From NCBI GenBank assembly GCA_947626685.1, contig CANQTD010000018.1, positions 1-38,276 on the forward strand: a DNA stretch of 38,276 bases, written 5' to 3'. Under the pieces are notes generated by a model. The model saw only the letters and a program-made list of their open reading frames with translations, had not been told where the DNA came from and ran no database searches. The translations under genes and the position numbers were made by a program. Source of the stretch: an uncultured Clostridia bacterium. GTDB lineage: Bacteria; Bacillota; Clostridia; Christensenellales; Borkfalkiaceae. This document shows positions 9,301 through 18,400 of the stretch, piece after piece (the first letter of the stretch is position 1; every line of letters begins with the position of its first letter).

Positions 9301-9770
9301 TCCCTGTCGAAGGCGAGGAGGTCGTTCTCCTTTTCCGCGTCGAGGGCGGCATGGTAGAGCGAGAAGGCGAAATCGTAGGGTGCGGAAGAGGTCACGACGA
9401 CGGAGATGCTGTCGCGGAAGCCGCCGTCACGGCTCTGCGCGGTGATGCGCGCACTGCCGACCGAGTGCGGAACGATCTTGTTCCCCACCATCTCGATCTC
9501 CGCAAGCTCCGCGCCGTCCTCCTCGATGAGGTAGTCAAATTCGCGGTTGCTCGCATTGGAGGGCTTCACGCCCACGTCGAGTTCGTAGGCGTTTTCCTCG
9601 CTGTAATTCGCAAGATTGATATAGAGGGTGTTGCCCGCGGGCTTCCCCTTGATCTCGATGCCCGTCACCGCGATGAGCACGCCGAGGCTCGCCGTCGAGA
9701 CGGCGGAAAAGACGACGAACACGAAGAGAAGCGGAAGAACGAGCATGAGCGCAACGACGTTTTTTCTCAC
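6324..9770 (-). CDS. Large membrane-anchored extracellular protein, Ig-like plus beta-helix-like
   Basis: A protein of 1148 residues that I cannot assign to a named protein. Residues about 5-30 form one hydrophobic segment (ALMLVLPLLFVFVVFS), a signal peptide or N-terminal anchor; there is no LPxTG motif. Residues about 36-130 resemble a bacterial Ig-like (Big_2-type) module. A middle part of beta-rich modules follows. Around 650-950, N/D/G-rich strands with short turns (LYNAVLLGCDDASL, VTVLNCRIRNGRN, VTIEGCIISQGREF) look like a right-handed parallel beta-helix. The start is GTG at 9770: its GTGA overlaps the permease stop, and GGGGGAGG lies just upstream in the permease gene, so translation is coupled. 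A role as surface protein or partner of the adjacent ABC exporter is inference. Confidence 0.75.
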   Translation of the reverse strand: MRKNVVALMLVLPLLFVFVVFSAVSTASLGVLIAVTGIEIKGKPAGNTLYINLANYSEENAYELDVGVKPSNASNREFDYLIEEDGAELAEIEMVGNKIVPHSVGSARITAQSRDGGFRDSISVVVTSSAPYDFAFSLYHAALDAEKENDLLAFDRETGTYGAADKALVSGTYLYQTAVFPTGLASPVIKPAEGYEDAVIVDAAKGTILFPFAGRAVFDVTLPACVREDNRTKRVDLEIAASDDVPMLVNGDRQEKISVGVINEDSSDWRPRTEIYVQTGEGLSLSGDIAVSPAGTATPTLSKIAGGEGRYRVGIVFEDTAKSVTLTLTAEGGNGKKETKEIVFDFEIFSFHLNTEGLQDDIEDGGSQMLLRDQSIIFSVVPEFEVSNMLYTWDVIDHSGAELSPDRYEDMILIDPTNGGANPDGARCKITAVGYNSIIVRVRAAFADGDGNIVPYTTVEPVRVTVSVTEEVTTIQINDISYTDGGKEEKVDKDHAFNSLGGTLTLAHSHYAGKTLEVEESQYFFEIDARQNRINETTGQPEKVLRSSSLTARAVDPDDPESPSSLIPEENLVFVNTYSPTGEVTGIRLRLTLPRESNDMGSVLLVVEWAANESFDREVSRSIKLIIVNNAVQVRTSEQIFDATRNRNSPIVLAADIMLGTDANGARLSLSERTALLREMTSTYNTQFYTNIGTPEAAKVYYVLEFRFSLYGNGYSINAEHFTNALDDTGHTQLFRGPLDFVNLASIASVAGQDNIAFLCRTDGVTLYNAVLLGCDDASLTEGGMNDLRKLDFVGTTLEINADVTVLNCRIRNGRNVVRAYGGNRDGAGYFVNDRRTITGIDEADRIRVTIEGCIISQGREFLLKLGANRALQALKDSGLGIDNGVEPGFLNALGAAYDHPSSAHPEANETLLSDTAFYDLYVMTDLTLKDSVLETSGLFTIGVESNFSGSALYSSGEPEDGLLATWAGTGGTSFAAVLRLAGDVRLYDWKDLSLIDSSTLIQINGEFNDEDLSRFSLNVAKMLSIVKDDASGDYSDIYKTETDENGGTVNYVHGGIAFYGGGRNYSMLDVSALDESLSDLHRYYINISVLLNDSETSGLAQILPRAAGTQDFRFYMYDAASANSIEKQQDAIAKGTKYSGVKGVSPF

Positions 9771-11461
9771 ATTAAACCTCCCCCGCTGAACTCGTAATAT
9801 TTCTTGTTGAGTTTCGCGATGAGATAGACAAAGGACAGCACCGCCACGAGAACGGTAATGAGTCCCACGATGATGTAGGTAAGGTAGCCGAGGGACGCCG
9901 TTTCATCGAGACGGAGCGCGAGCATGATGCGCCCGATGAGCACGACGCCGCCGATGAGAAAGGCGAAGAGCATGCCTAAAACGATGATCGCCGAGACGGT
10001 GCTGCCCGTCTCCTTGATCTCGCCGTCGTCCTCGGAGGAGAAACGGGCGTGGTTGAAGTCGTACCGCGTCGCAAAGCAGATCTGCGCAAAGCTGAACAGC
10101 GACCCGATCGCGAAGATGAAGAGAGCGACCGGCCACGTCACATACCCCGTCGCGCCGAGCACGACCGCGGAGATCACCTGCGAGATGACGGAGACGATCA
10201 TGCAGAAGAACACCTTCGAGAAGAACACCCTCCTGCACGAGACGGGGAGCGCCTTCACAGAGTAGAACATGGGCCCCTCGCGGCTGATATTCGTCGCACA
10301 GAACACGTTGGTGAGCGCGGAGAAGAGCAGCGTCAGAAAGAGCGCGAGTTCGAGGTCGACGTTGATGCCGATGAGCGTCTCCACGAGGGACGCGCCGACT
10401 TCGATACAGAAGTACACCATGAGCGGCATGAGAACGGCGACCGAGAAGTAGGAGAACATGTAGGAGGGCGTGCGGAAGATCTGCACAAATTCCTTCTTCA
10501 AGAGCGCGCCGAACGTCGAGCCGAGAGGCAAAACGTCCTGCTCGGGGAACATGAAGTGTTCGTCGCCCGAGATGCGCGCCTGCAACACGCGGGTGAGGAT
10601 GCTGCGGATGATGAGCATCGCCACGACCGCGCAGAACACGGTCACGAGCACGATGCCCACACTGCTGCGCACATATTCATGCCCGAGCATGAGGCTCGAG
10701 ATCCAGTTCGCGGGGTAGAAGTAGCGGCAGGCGACGCGGATCCCGTTCATGACGGATTCGTTGAAGAAATAGCGGATATCGTCGCCGAGGAGAAGGTCTT
10801 TCACCGCGCCGAGAATGAAGGAGTAGAGCACGAACGCACCCGCCGTGAGCAGGGTCACGACGATGAACATCAGCACGAAGCGCGAGTTCAGGAACCGCCG
10901 TATCGCATAGAACGGCAATGCGAGAATGGAGGCGAACGCGATCGTGATCACGGGCAAAAGGAAAACGAGCAGCAGCGTGAAAATGTAGAACCACGCCCCC
11001 GGCGTCATTGTCACCGCAACGGTGACGTTCACCGTGAGAATGGTGACGGCGGAATACAGGAGCTGTCCGCGGTAAATGGAGATGAGCTTGGCGACAAAGA
11101 GCGTCTTTGCCCCCACGGGCATCGCCGAGAACAGTTTGATGTCGTCGGCGAGGAACATCTCGCGCGTGATCGCCGTCATGCCGCTCAACGTCATGAACAC
11201 GATGATGAGCATGTAGGCGATCGTAAGTAATTCATAGAGCCGCTGCGGCTGGTCGGGCATGTTGTGCGTCTTGATCGTGAGGTAAATGTCCATGAACCTC
11301 CCGAAGAAGATCACGAAGAAGGCGACAAAGGTGCCGATGAGCGCGATCTGCAAGAGGAAGCCGAGGAAATCGAAGTTCCCCTTTCTGAAAATATACCGCC
11401 GTTCCTGCCGCTGCTTGCGGAGAAGCGCGCCGACGAGCGAAAAATCAATCTTGTCTCTCAT
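9767..11461 (-). CDS. ABC-2-type transporter permease
   Basis: Polytopic membrane protein of 564 residues with about twelve hydrophobic segments in two halves, separated by a hydrophilic stretch near 285-325 (ISGDEHFMFPEQDVLPLG). An N-terminal cytoplasmic, basic segment (LLRKQRQERRYIFRKG) precedes the first helix. The layout fits large ABC-2 exporter permeases of Bacillota that act with a single-domain ATPase. It overlaps the ATPase gene by 17 bp upstream and the membrane-anchored protein gene by 4 bp downstream, so all three should be made together. Substrate unknown; the neighbouring giant exported protein or a processed piece of it is a candidate. Confidence 0.85.
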   Translation of the reverse strand: MRDKIDFSLVGALLRKQRQERRYIFRKGNFDFLGFLLQIALIGTFVAFFVIFFGRFMDIYLTIKTHNMPDQPQRLYELLTIAYMLIIVFMTLSGMTAITREMFLADDIKLFSAMPVGAKTLFVAKLISIYRGQLLYSAVTILTVNVTVAVTMTPGAWFYIFTLLLVFLLPVITIAFASILALPFYAIRRFLNSRFVLMFIVVTLLTAGAFVLYSFILGAVKDLLLGDDIRYFFNESVMNGIRVACRYFYPANWISSLMLGHEYVRSSVGIVLVTVFCAVVAMLIIRSILTRVLQARISGDEHFMFPEQDVLPLGSTFGALLKKEFVQIFRTPSYMFSYFSVAVLMPLMVYFCIEVGASLVETLIGINVDLELALFLTLLFSALTNVFCATNISREGPMFYSVKALPVSCRRVFFSKVFFCMIVSVISQVISAVVLGATGYVTWPVALFIFAIGSLFSFAQICFATRYDFNHARFSSEDDGEIKETGSTVSAIIVLGMLFAFLIGGVVLIGRIMLALRLDETASLGYLTYIIVGLITVLVAVLSFVYLIAKLNKKYYEFSGGGLM

Positions 11462-12353
11462 TTTGCAGGAAGTACTCCTCGAAATCGAAATTCGGGTTCA
11501 TCGCATAGATCCTCTTCACGTTGATATCGTTGATCTGCTGCCCCTTGCGGATCAAAACGACGCGGTCGCAGAGGTGCGCGACGGTGTTCAGGGCGTGCGA
11601 GGAGAAGATGATCGTGTTCCCCGCCGCCGCGTATTTGTGCATGAATTCCTGCACGGCGTGCATGGTGCGCGGGTCGAGACCCGTCATCGGCTCGTCGAGG
11701 ATCCACAGCTTGGGATGGTGGATGAGCGAACCCATCATACACACCTTCTGCCGCATGCCGTGGGAGTAGGAAGAGACGAGATTGTTGATCGCGTTCCCGA
11801 GCTGGAACACATGTTCGAGCGCCGTGAGCCGCTTTACGCGTAATTCCGTCGGCACTTTATAGACGTCCGCCATAAAGTTGATGTACTGCATGCCCGTCAT
11901 CTTGATAAAGACGGCGTGGTTGTCCGTCACAAACCCCATGTTCGCCTTCGCCGCGAGCGGGTCCTTCTTAATGTCGTAACCGTTGATGAAGATCTCCCCC
12001 TTCTCATAGGGAAGCATGCCCTCAAGACATTTGAGCGTGGTCGATTTGCCTGCGCCGTTGTGCCCCAAGAGCCCGACGATCTCCCCCGCATAACAGCTGA
12101 ACGTGACGTTCGTCACCGCCCAGTCCGCCTTTTTCGAGTACTTTTTGTAGAGGCCTTTGATATGCACGACCTCGTTGCTCGGACGGTGGGCGGGAGCGGG
12201 CTTTACCTGCTGCGGCCTGTTCGGTTGCGCGAAATAATGATTGATGTTGTCCATGTATGTAGCGTGCGGAACGGGGTGCGTTCCCGATCCGCAATACGGA
12301 CACGTCGGCGTATCGTCCGCAAAGGACACGTTGCAATGCTGGCAGTATGTCAT
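11445..12353 (-). CDS. ABC transporter ATPase with N-terminal zinc ribbon
   Basis: A protein of 302 residues in two parts. Residues 1-25 are a zinc-ribbon-like knuckle (C4-x-x-C7 and C18-PY-C21), followed by a Pro-rich linker (about 43-60). Residues 62-300 are an ABC ATPase: Walker A GHNGAGKST at 97-105, signature SHGMRQ at 197-202 (instead of LSGGQ), Walker B LWILDEP at 216-222, and switch His253. The Q-loop region reads VTDNHAVF with no clear Gln. The ATG has AAAGGAG upstream. It pairs with the overlapping permease. A zinc ribbon on an ABC exporter ATPase is unusual and could serve regulation or protein contact; that is inference. Confidence 0.9.
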   Translation of the reverse strand: MTYCQHCNVSFADDTPTCPYCGSGTHPVPHATYMDNINHYFAQPNRPQQVKPAPAHRPSNEVVHIKGLYKKYSKKADWAVTNVTFSCYAGEIVGLLGHNGAGKSTTLKCLEGMLPYEKGEIFINGYDIKKDPLAAKANMGFVTDNHAVFIKMTGMQYINFMADVYKVPTELRVKRLTALEHVFQLGNAINNLVSSYSHGMRQKVCMMGSLIHHPKLWILDEPMTGLDPRTMHAVQEFMHKYAAAGNTIIFSSHALNTVAHLCDRVVLIRKGQQINDINVKRIYAMNPNFDFEEYFLQNERQD

Positions 12354-12392
12354 ATTTTTCTCCTTTCGATTCTTTTGTGATTGTTACGGCGT

Positions 12393-12420
12393 CCTCCTCC
12401 CCCCTCTCGGGGGGAAGAGG
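12393..12420 (-). other. Intercistronic 12-bp hairpin between the giant gene and the ABC ATPase gene
   Basis: On the minus strand, CCTCTTCCCCCC pairs with GGGGGGAGGAGG (one wobble) around a GAGA tetraloop. No T-run follows, so it is not a standard terminator. It may protect the 3' end of the giant mRNA, cause partial termination or mark a processing point. Confidence 0.6.
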
Positions 12421-12434
12421 AGAGCAAGAGATAT

Positions 12435-15400
12435 TTATAGCGCTTCCAAATCATCGCTATTGTACAACCAGTCAATAGCGTTGAGAATGTCTTCCCAAGA
12501 CAGCTGTCCCTTTCCGACGGCGACCTTGAAATACTTCCACGGCCCTGCATAGAAAGCTTCCTCACTCAAAACGCCTTCGAAATCCTCATAAGTGTAGAGA
12601 CCGTACTGCGCGATATCCGCCAGCATTGCTTCTTCGTCATACTTCATATTCTCGTCGTAGGCGAAGTAATTCATGAAGCCTTCCGGATTCTCCAACACAG
12701 GCCATGTCGTATGGGTGAGTAATCCATCAGTGACGAGGTTTGTATGATAGACGCTGACGGGCGAATAATACCTCATTGCTTCTTCCGTGATTGTCACATC
12801 TGTTAAGGTAATGCCGACGGTCTCATACTTGCCGGTTTCACAACTTACTTTTGCAAATCTATGCCCGATAAATTCATGTGCATTTTCTTCGTCGATCAGC
12901 ACATAGCAATTCAAATCGAGGTCATAGAAGAAGTGCTTATACGTTACACCGATTGTCGTTCCGTCGGAGAACTTCAAACGTATAACCATCACCTTCTCAA
13001 CGACGCTCCCCGAGTGTACATTATAAAGCACGGGGGCAACTTCATATTGGCCTGTCTCATGATTGAATACGATGACAAGATCGCCGGGCTTCAGATCCTC
13101 GACTTTCTTCTGCGAACCGTCTGCCATCCAAACGAGCGTACCCTCGATAAGGCATCCGCCGCCTGATTCGCCCTTAAATGTAACGGTAACTTCGTTTGTC
13201 GGCATCGTGAACGAATATATTCCTTCCCGCGTGGTATGGGATCCCGTCCATGTAGCCCCTTGAATCTTTGCGCCTTCCGTTCCGCCGGCAATACTCCCGT
13301 CACCTAAAGCATCGTCTTGAGGAGTAAGGATAATATTGATGACAGTCCCGGGTTTGAAGTACAAGGTTTGCTTAGACGAATACTTAATACTTTTTATGGT
13401 AACATCCACATTTGTGATCTGTACTGTCAGCGTTGCCTTTGTGCCCCACTTGGCGTAGAGCGTGACCGGTTTGTTGATGCCCATGCCCACCTGCGCCCGC
13501 ACCAATTCTGCGCTGTAAGGGGTCTGATAGCCACTATCCAAATACCAACCGTCAAAGAACGTTGTCTTTGTGGGGTCATCTTCATAAACTCCAACCTCAG
13601 CGAAATGTTCTTCTGCGGGATCGAATCCATCCAAATCGGAATCGAGGATCGTTTCCTGGGCAATCGTGATGTTTCCGTCGTTCGTCTGATATGAGAACAC
13701 GAAGGAATTCACCTGTTCGAATAACCCGTAGACCGTGACGTCGCTCCTCCATACGCATTGCACGACGTCGAGACGATACTCTTCGCGGCAGGAAACATCG
13801 CTGAACCAACCGAGGAACACCCACCCTTCGAGCGTAGCGCCGATAAGTTGGACATCGCCTTCCAACGTGTACGTTGCGGGGTTTTCGTTCACGATTTCTT
13901 TCGTCCCTCCCGCAGTATCGTTGACGAATACATACTCATAATTGATATTATATTCAGTTGCCGTATCCGCATTTTTCCAACCGCCGTTCTCGGATTCATA
14001 CGTTCCCGCGGGGCTCACGGTAAATTCGGAATCCACAACGCCGTCTTTGACCATCTTGAGTTTTAAGTCATAGGTCGTTTTCAGCCATTCGCCACCTGAA
14101 CTGATCTCATAGCTATCGAGAGATGCCGTCGCGACTTTCAGAACAGCGCCATCCCCCTCCGTTTGAACCACACCGCCGAGCCCGCAGACCTGCGTCTTAT
14201 TGATGGTAAATGACTCGACGTTCAGCGTTCCGTTGACCGTCAACACAGCCGGAGTATTACCCCTTTCATCCTTCTGATATGCGGTTGCCGCATACTCTTG
14301 ATCTTCAAATGTGTCGTACACCGCGATTCTGCTTGCGGTAACGCTTACACCTTTGTTGATCTTCAACGAGGAGCCCGGCAGCAATTTGATGCCCTGTTTT
14401 GTAATATCGACAAATGCCGAACCTCCTTCTGTGAGGGGAAACAACTCAATTTGCCAATACCACGAGATCGGGAACAAAACCTCTTCCGTAGAAATATCCG
14501 CACCGGCAACATTCAGCGCCATAGAATTGAACTCGAACCCGCCGTACACATCCAACTTGGTCACTTTCGTCGGAATATCGTACTTCACGACCGCATAGGT
14601 TCCCTTTTGCATGTGGAGCAGATAGGATTTAGTCGTGCCAATCAAGTTGATCGCCGTCTGATTGTCGTGCGAATTTGCATAGAGATTCGCAAAGCCCGTG
14701 ACTGTGGCACCGTAGTTTACGGTCAGAGTAGGAGTGACGTTCTGTAAGAACAGGCGGTTGAACGGGGAACCGGTTTTATTAAGATGCGGCAACATCCCGC
14801 TGAATTTCATACCGCCGCGGTGCTCGATGACGATAAACGGCATGAGGAGATTGCCCGAGTCCATAGTGACAAAGGAACCATTGTCCGAAGTCTCCTCCCG
14901 GATGAAGCCCCAAGCCTGAATATCGCCCGTGCTCACGATGCCCGCATTCTTGCCCATCTTGATTTGCGCATAGTCGCCGCTTGTTTGGCCGGCACCTGTC
15001 GAGTTTCCGCCGTTGCCGCCTGTCGTAGTGCCACCGATCGTGATCGCGCCATCATTGAACAGCACGATCCCCTCGGGCAATGCAAGCTCCAGCTTCATGT
15101 ATTTCTTCTCATTGGCCTCATTGCCCAAAATTTGTATGGTTGTCGTGGTTGTAGCATGCTCACCCGTGTTTCCGTCATAGGGCAAGAATAATTTCACGCC
15201 GCTCTTGACAGTGTAGTTGCCATTCCCTACAGAATACCCGGCGATCTTGGCAATCTCCGCCGAAGCAAAACTTGTGTGATTCTTTACAACAACGGTATCA
15301 CCGCTCCCTGCTTTTGCGAGAGCATCCTCGATCGTGTAGAGCGCACTACCGACCTGAACGGATTTTAACTTAAACACGGCTTGAAGCAACGCACTCTCTT

Positions 15401-18400
15401 CAATCTCGTAGTAATCGTTCTCCACAAGCGTCATGGCAAATTTGACAAGATAGGTACCGCCCACTGAGAAATTGACCTCATTGCCCGACGCCGCGCCGAC
15501 CTTGATGAGATTTTGAATATATTCAATTTCTTCTGCGGCAAATGTTCTCCCTTTCTCGCCAAACGCTTCGAAAGATGTAAGCGCTGTTGCGTCAACTGTA
15601 ATTTCATTGATTCCGAAATTCCCTTCAAACGCTTGATCGGAACTTGCATAGACTGTGATCTTTTCTTTGCGCGTACTGAACTGAACGGTTACAGACACTG
15701 TACCGTTTTCATAGTTCACGGGATCTGGATTGTAGTAAGCAATGAAACGATTCGTGCCCGAAATCAAAGACGTATCTTCTGGATTTTTGCTCCAATCCCA
15801 ATAATAGCCGGGGAAATATGCGTTCAGATCGACATCTTTAAGCTTGATCCCGAGGAACATGCCGATAGAGTCCCCTATTTCGATTTCGGTTTGAGGAGGG
15901 ATCGGCGCAGTACCTTTTACTATGGTGAATTGGAGCCCGACCGAGTAGACTGTTCCGTCACTCCATACGCAACTTTCGGTATCGATCAAGTTCACGATTA
16001 CGCGATATGTGCCGACCTTGATCCCCGTATTATTGGAAATCTCCATATATTTGGAATCATAGTGATCGGGTTCGAATGATATCGTCTCCGAAGTGTAACC
16101 ATATGACTTGCTCGGTACTGTCGGTTTGTCAAGCACTTTCTTATCGATCGTGAAAGTGATCTCAACAGAATTTCCATCGGAGAAAGTGTAGTTCGGCATC
16201 GCTTTCAAGGTGATCGTATAATCGTCTGCGCCGTGGATTTCGGAATATCCGTGTACCGTGCTCGTTATACTCAGCTCATATGCCGTTTCTGTCTCGATCG
16301 CATTTCCGACCGTAAAGAACCGATCGAGGCCGGAGGCGACGTCCGCTCTGAAACTCGGGTCGAAAGTCATGGGGAAGCCATCTTCTTTCGTCTTATCCTC
16401 GAGCGTCAACCCTCTCTGCTCGATCGTGACAGTGAAGGTGACGGCCTCCTTTTCTTCTTCGCCATCGAACACATAGTTTGCGCCCGCTGTCAAAGTTACG
16501 GTGTACTCGCCGGCGTCTTTCAGTTGACTTTCCGCCTCGTTTTTCTTTATCGTGACCGTATAGCCCGTTTCGCCCTCTACTTCATTTGTAACAGTGAAGA
16601 AGTCATTATTCAGGAACTGTGAGCCTTTATAGGTCTCTTTTTCGCTTTCGCGATTCAGCGTGAGCGGAGCCTTATTGATCTCGAAGGTGCACTCGTAGGA
16701 TTTAGACTCTGATTCGGTTTCTTCGACGCCTTCCCACTTGTAATTGCCCGAATCGTTCAATTCTACGGTTACAGTTTGCTTACCTGCCTCTTTGCGTTCG
16801 TTGTTTTTAACTGTGATATGAGAAGAATCGTAAGATTCGAAATATTGCTGATTTTTCCCATTATAGGTGAAGCTTTCTTGGGCAGGCTCCGGCTTTGCTA
16901 CCGTTGCCTTGTCGATCGTGAAAGTGATTGTGTCGCTTATCCCTATATAATTGTCTCCCTTGACTGAAACTACAACAGAAATAGGATATTCTTTCGCATC
17001 GGCACTTATCAACTTCTCTTTCCACTGCGATTGATCTCCGCCGAACCAATCTGCCGTGTATTCATACTGATAGGTCACCCCGTCGGCCTTATCTTTCTCG
17101 GCCAAGCCATTGACATGAAGATAATCCTCTAACTTGACCCCATCCGTTAATGTCTCGCTCACCGAACCATACGTCAATGAAGGCATCTCGGGCTTCCATG
17201 TCAGCTGGATCTGATCGATTTTATATGTGTATGTGACGGTGTCGAATTGATAATTGTCTTCCGCGACGATCGTGATCGTGTAGATGCCATGATTCTTGAT
17301 TTCTTCAAACTTCGCAGAATCTTCGCCGATGAAGAATTTGACCCCTTCGTCGCCATCATAAATCGTGCCCGAAATCTTATCTTTCAGGAAAGTCGACTTA
17401 TCGAGCGGCTCACCATCATACTTTTTTTCATCACTCGTCGCGCCGCTAAATTGAAGAGGCGCGGGAGCGATCGTGAAGGAATAGGTGCCCGTTGCTTCGT
17501 TATAGTTGACGCCCGAGACCTTGACGGTGATGGTGTACTTGCCCGCTTTGATCATCTCGCCGATATTGTCGAGGCTCGATTCAGCGCTGCCTTCTTCCTT
17601 CTTGAACTTGATCTCGTATGTGATCATTGCGTCGTCATAGACGTTGCTCTGGATGATGGCGTCACGGATATCCTGTTCCTTGACCTTTGGGGTCTTGTTG
17701 TAGACGTAGGAGTTTGAATTTTCGTATATCTCCGTAAGCTCGGGCGTTGCCCTGTTGACGGTGAGAGTGACTGTCGCCGTCGTGCCGAGGTAGTTCTCGC
17801 CATCTGAAAGGGTGACCGTGATCTCGTGACCATTGCCCTCCGCAACGGTCGTGAAGGAGAATTCCTTGACTGTGAGCGTGCCGTCGCCGACACGGGTAAT
17901 GCCCGTGAGGTTCTCGAGGCTGACCGTTTGCTGTGCGCCGTTATAGGTGAGCACGTTGCCCTTTACCTTCGAGACGTCGATCGTGCCCTGTGCCTTGTTG
18001 ATCGTGACATGGTAGCTGCCCGTTTTCACATTGTAGTTGCTGCCGGCATCGATCTGATACCAAACGTCACCGGTATCTTTCACATTGATTTTCGAAGGAA
18101 GTTCCGACGTGTAAGCGCCCGCCTCTTCCGTTGCGTAGGTGACGGTAAACGCATCGTCTCCAAAGAGCCCTGTCACGTTTACGCCCTTTACGAGCGCGAC
18201 GGCTTGGTTAACCTCGGGCTTATACTCTTCGGTAATGTCCCCTTGCGTAACGGTGAGCGTCGCCTGTGCGATCTTGAAGATGACCTTTGCTTCTCCCTCG
18301 AATGTGTAGTTCGGGTTCGCTTTGAGAGTAATGGTGTAATCGCCGGCATCTTTGATCTCTGCGGTCGGCTTTCCGTCTTTGGCGATCTCCGCCGTGTAGA

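Noticed and set aside
6312..9797. Long plus-strand frame opposite the 1148-residue protein gene
   Set aside because: Val/Arg/Asp-rich antisense shadow. The minus frame has a signal anchor, ribosome site and operon overlap.
12705..13154. True splicing intein in the giant protein
   Set aside because: No C-terminal Asn, no homing endonuclease, and the C-terminal flank is short and not the rest of a host enzyme.
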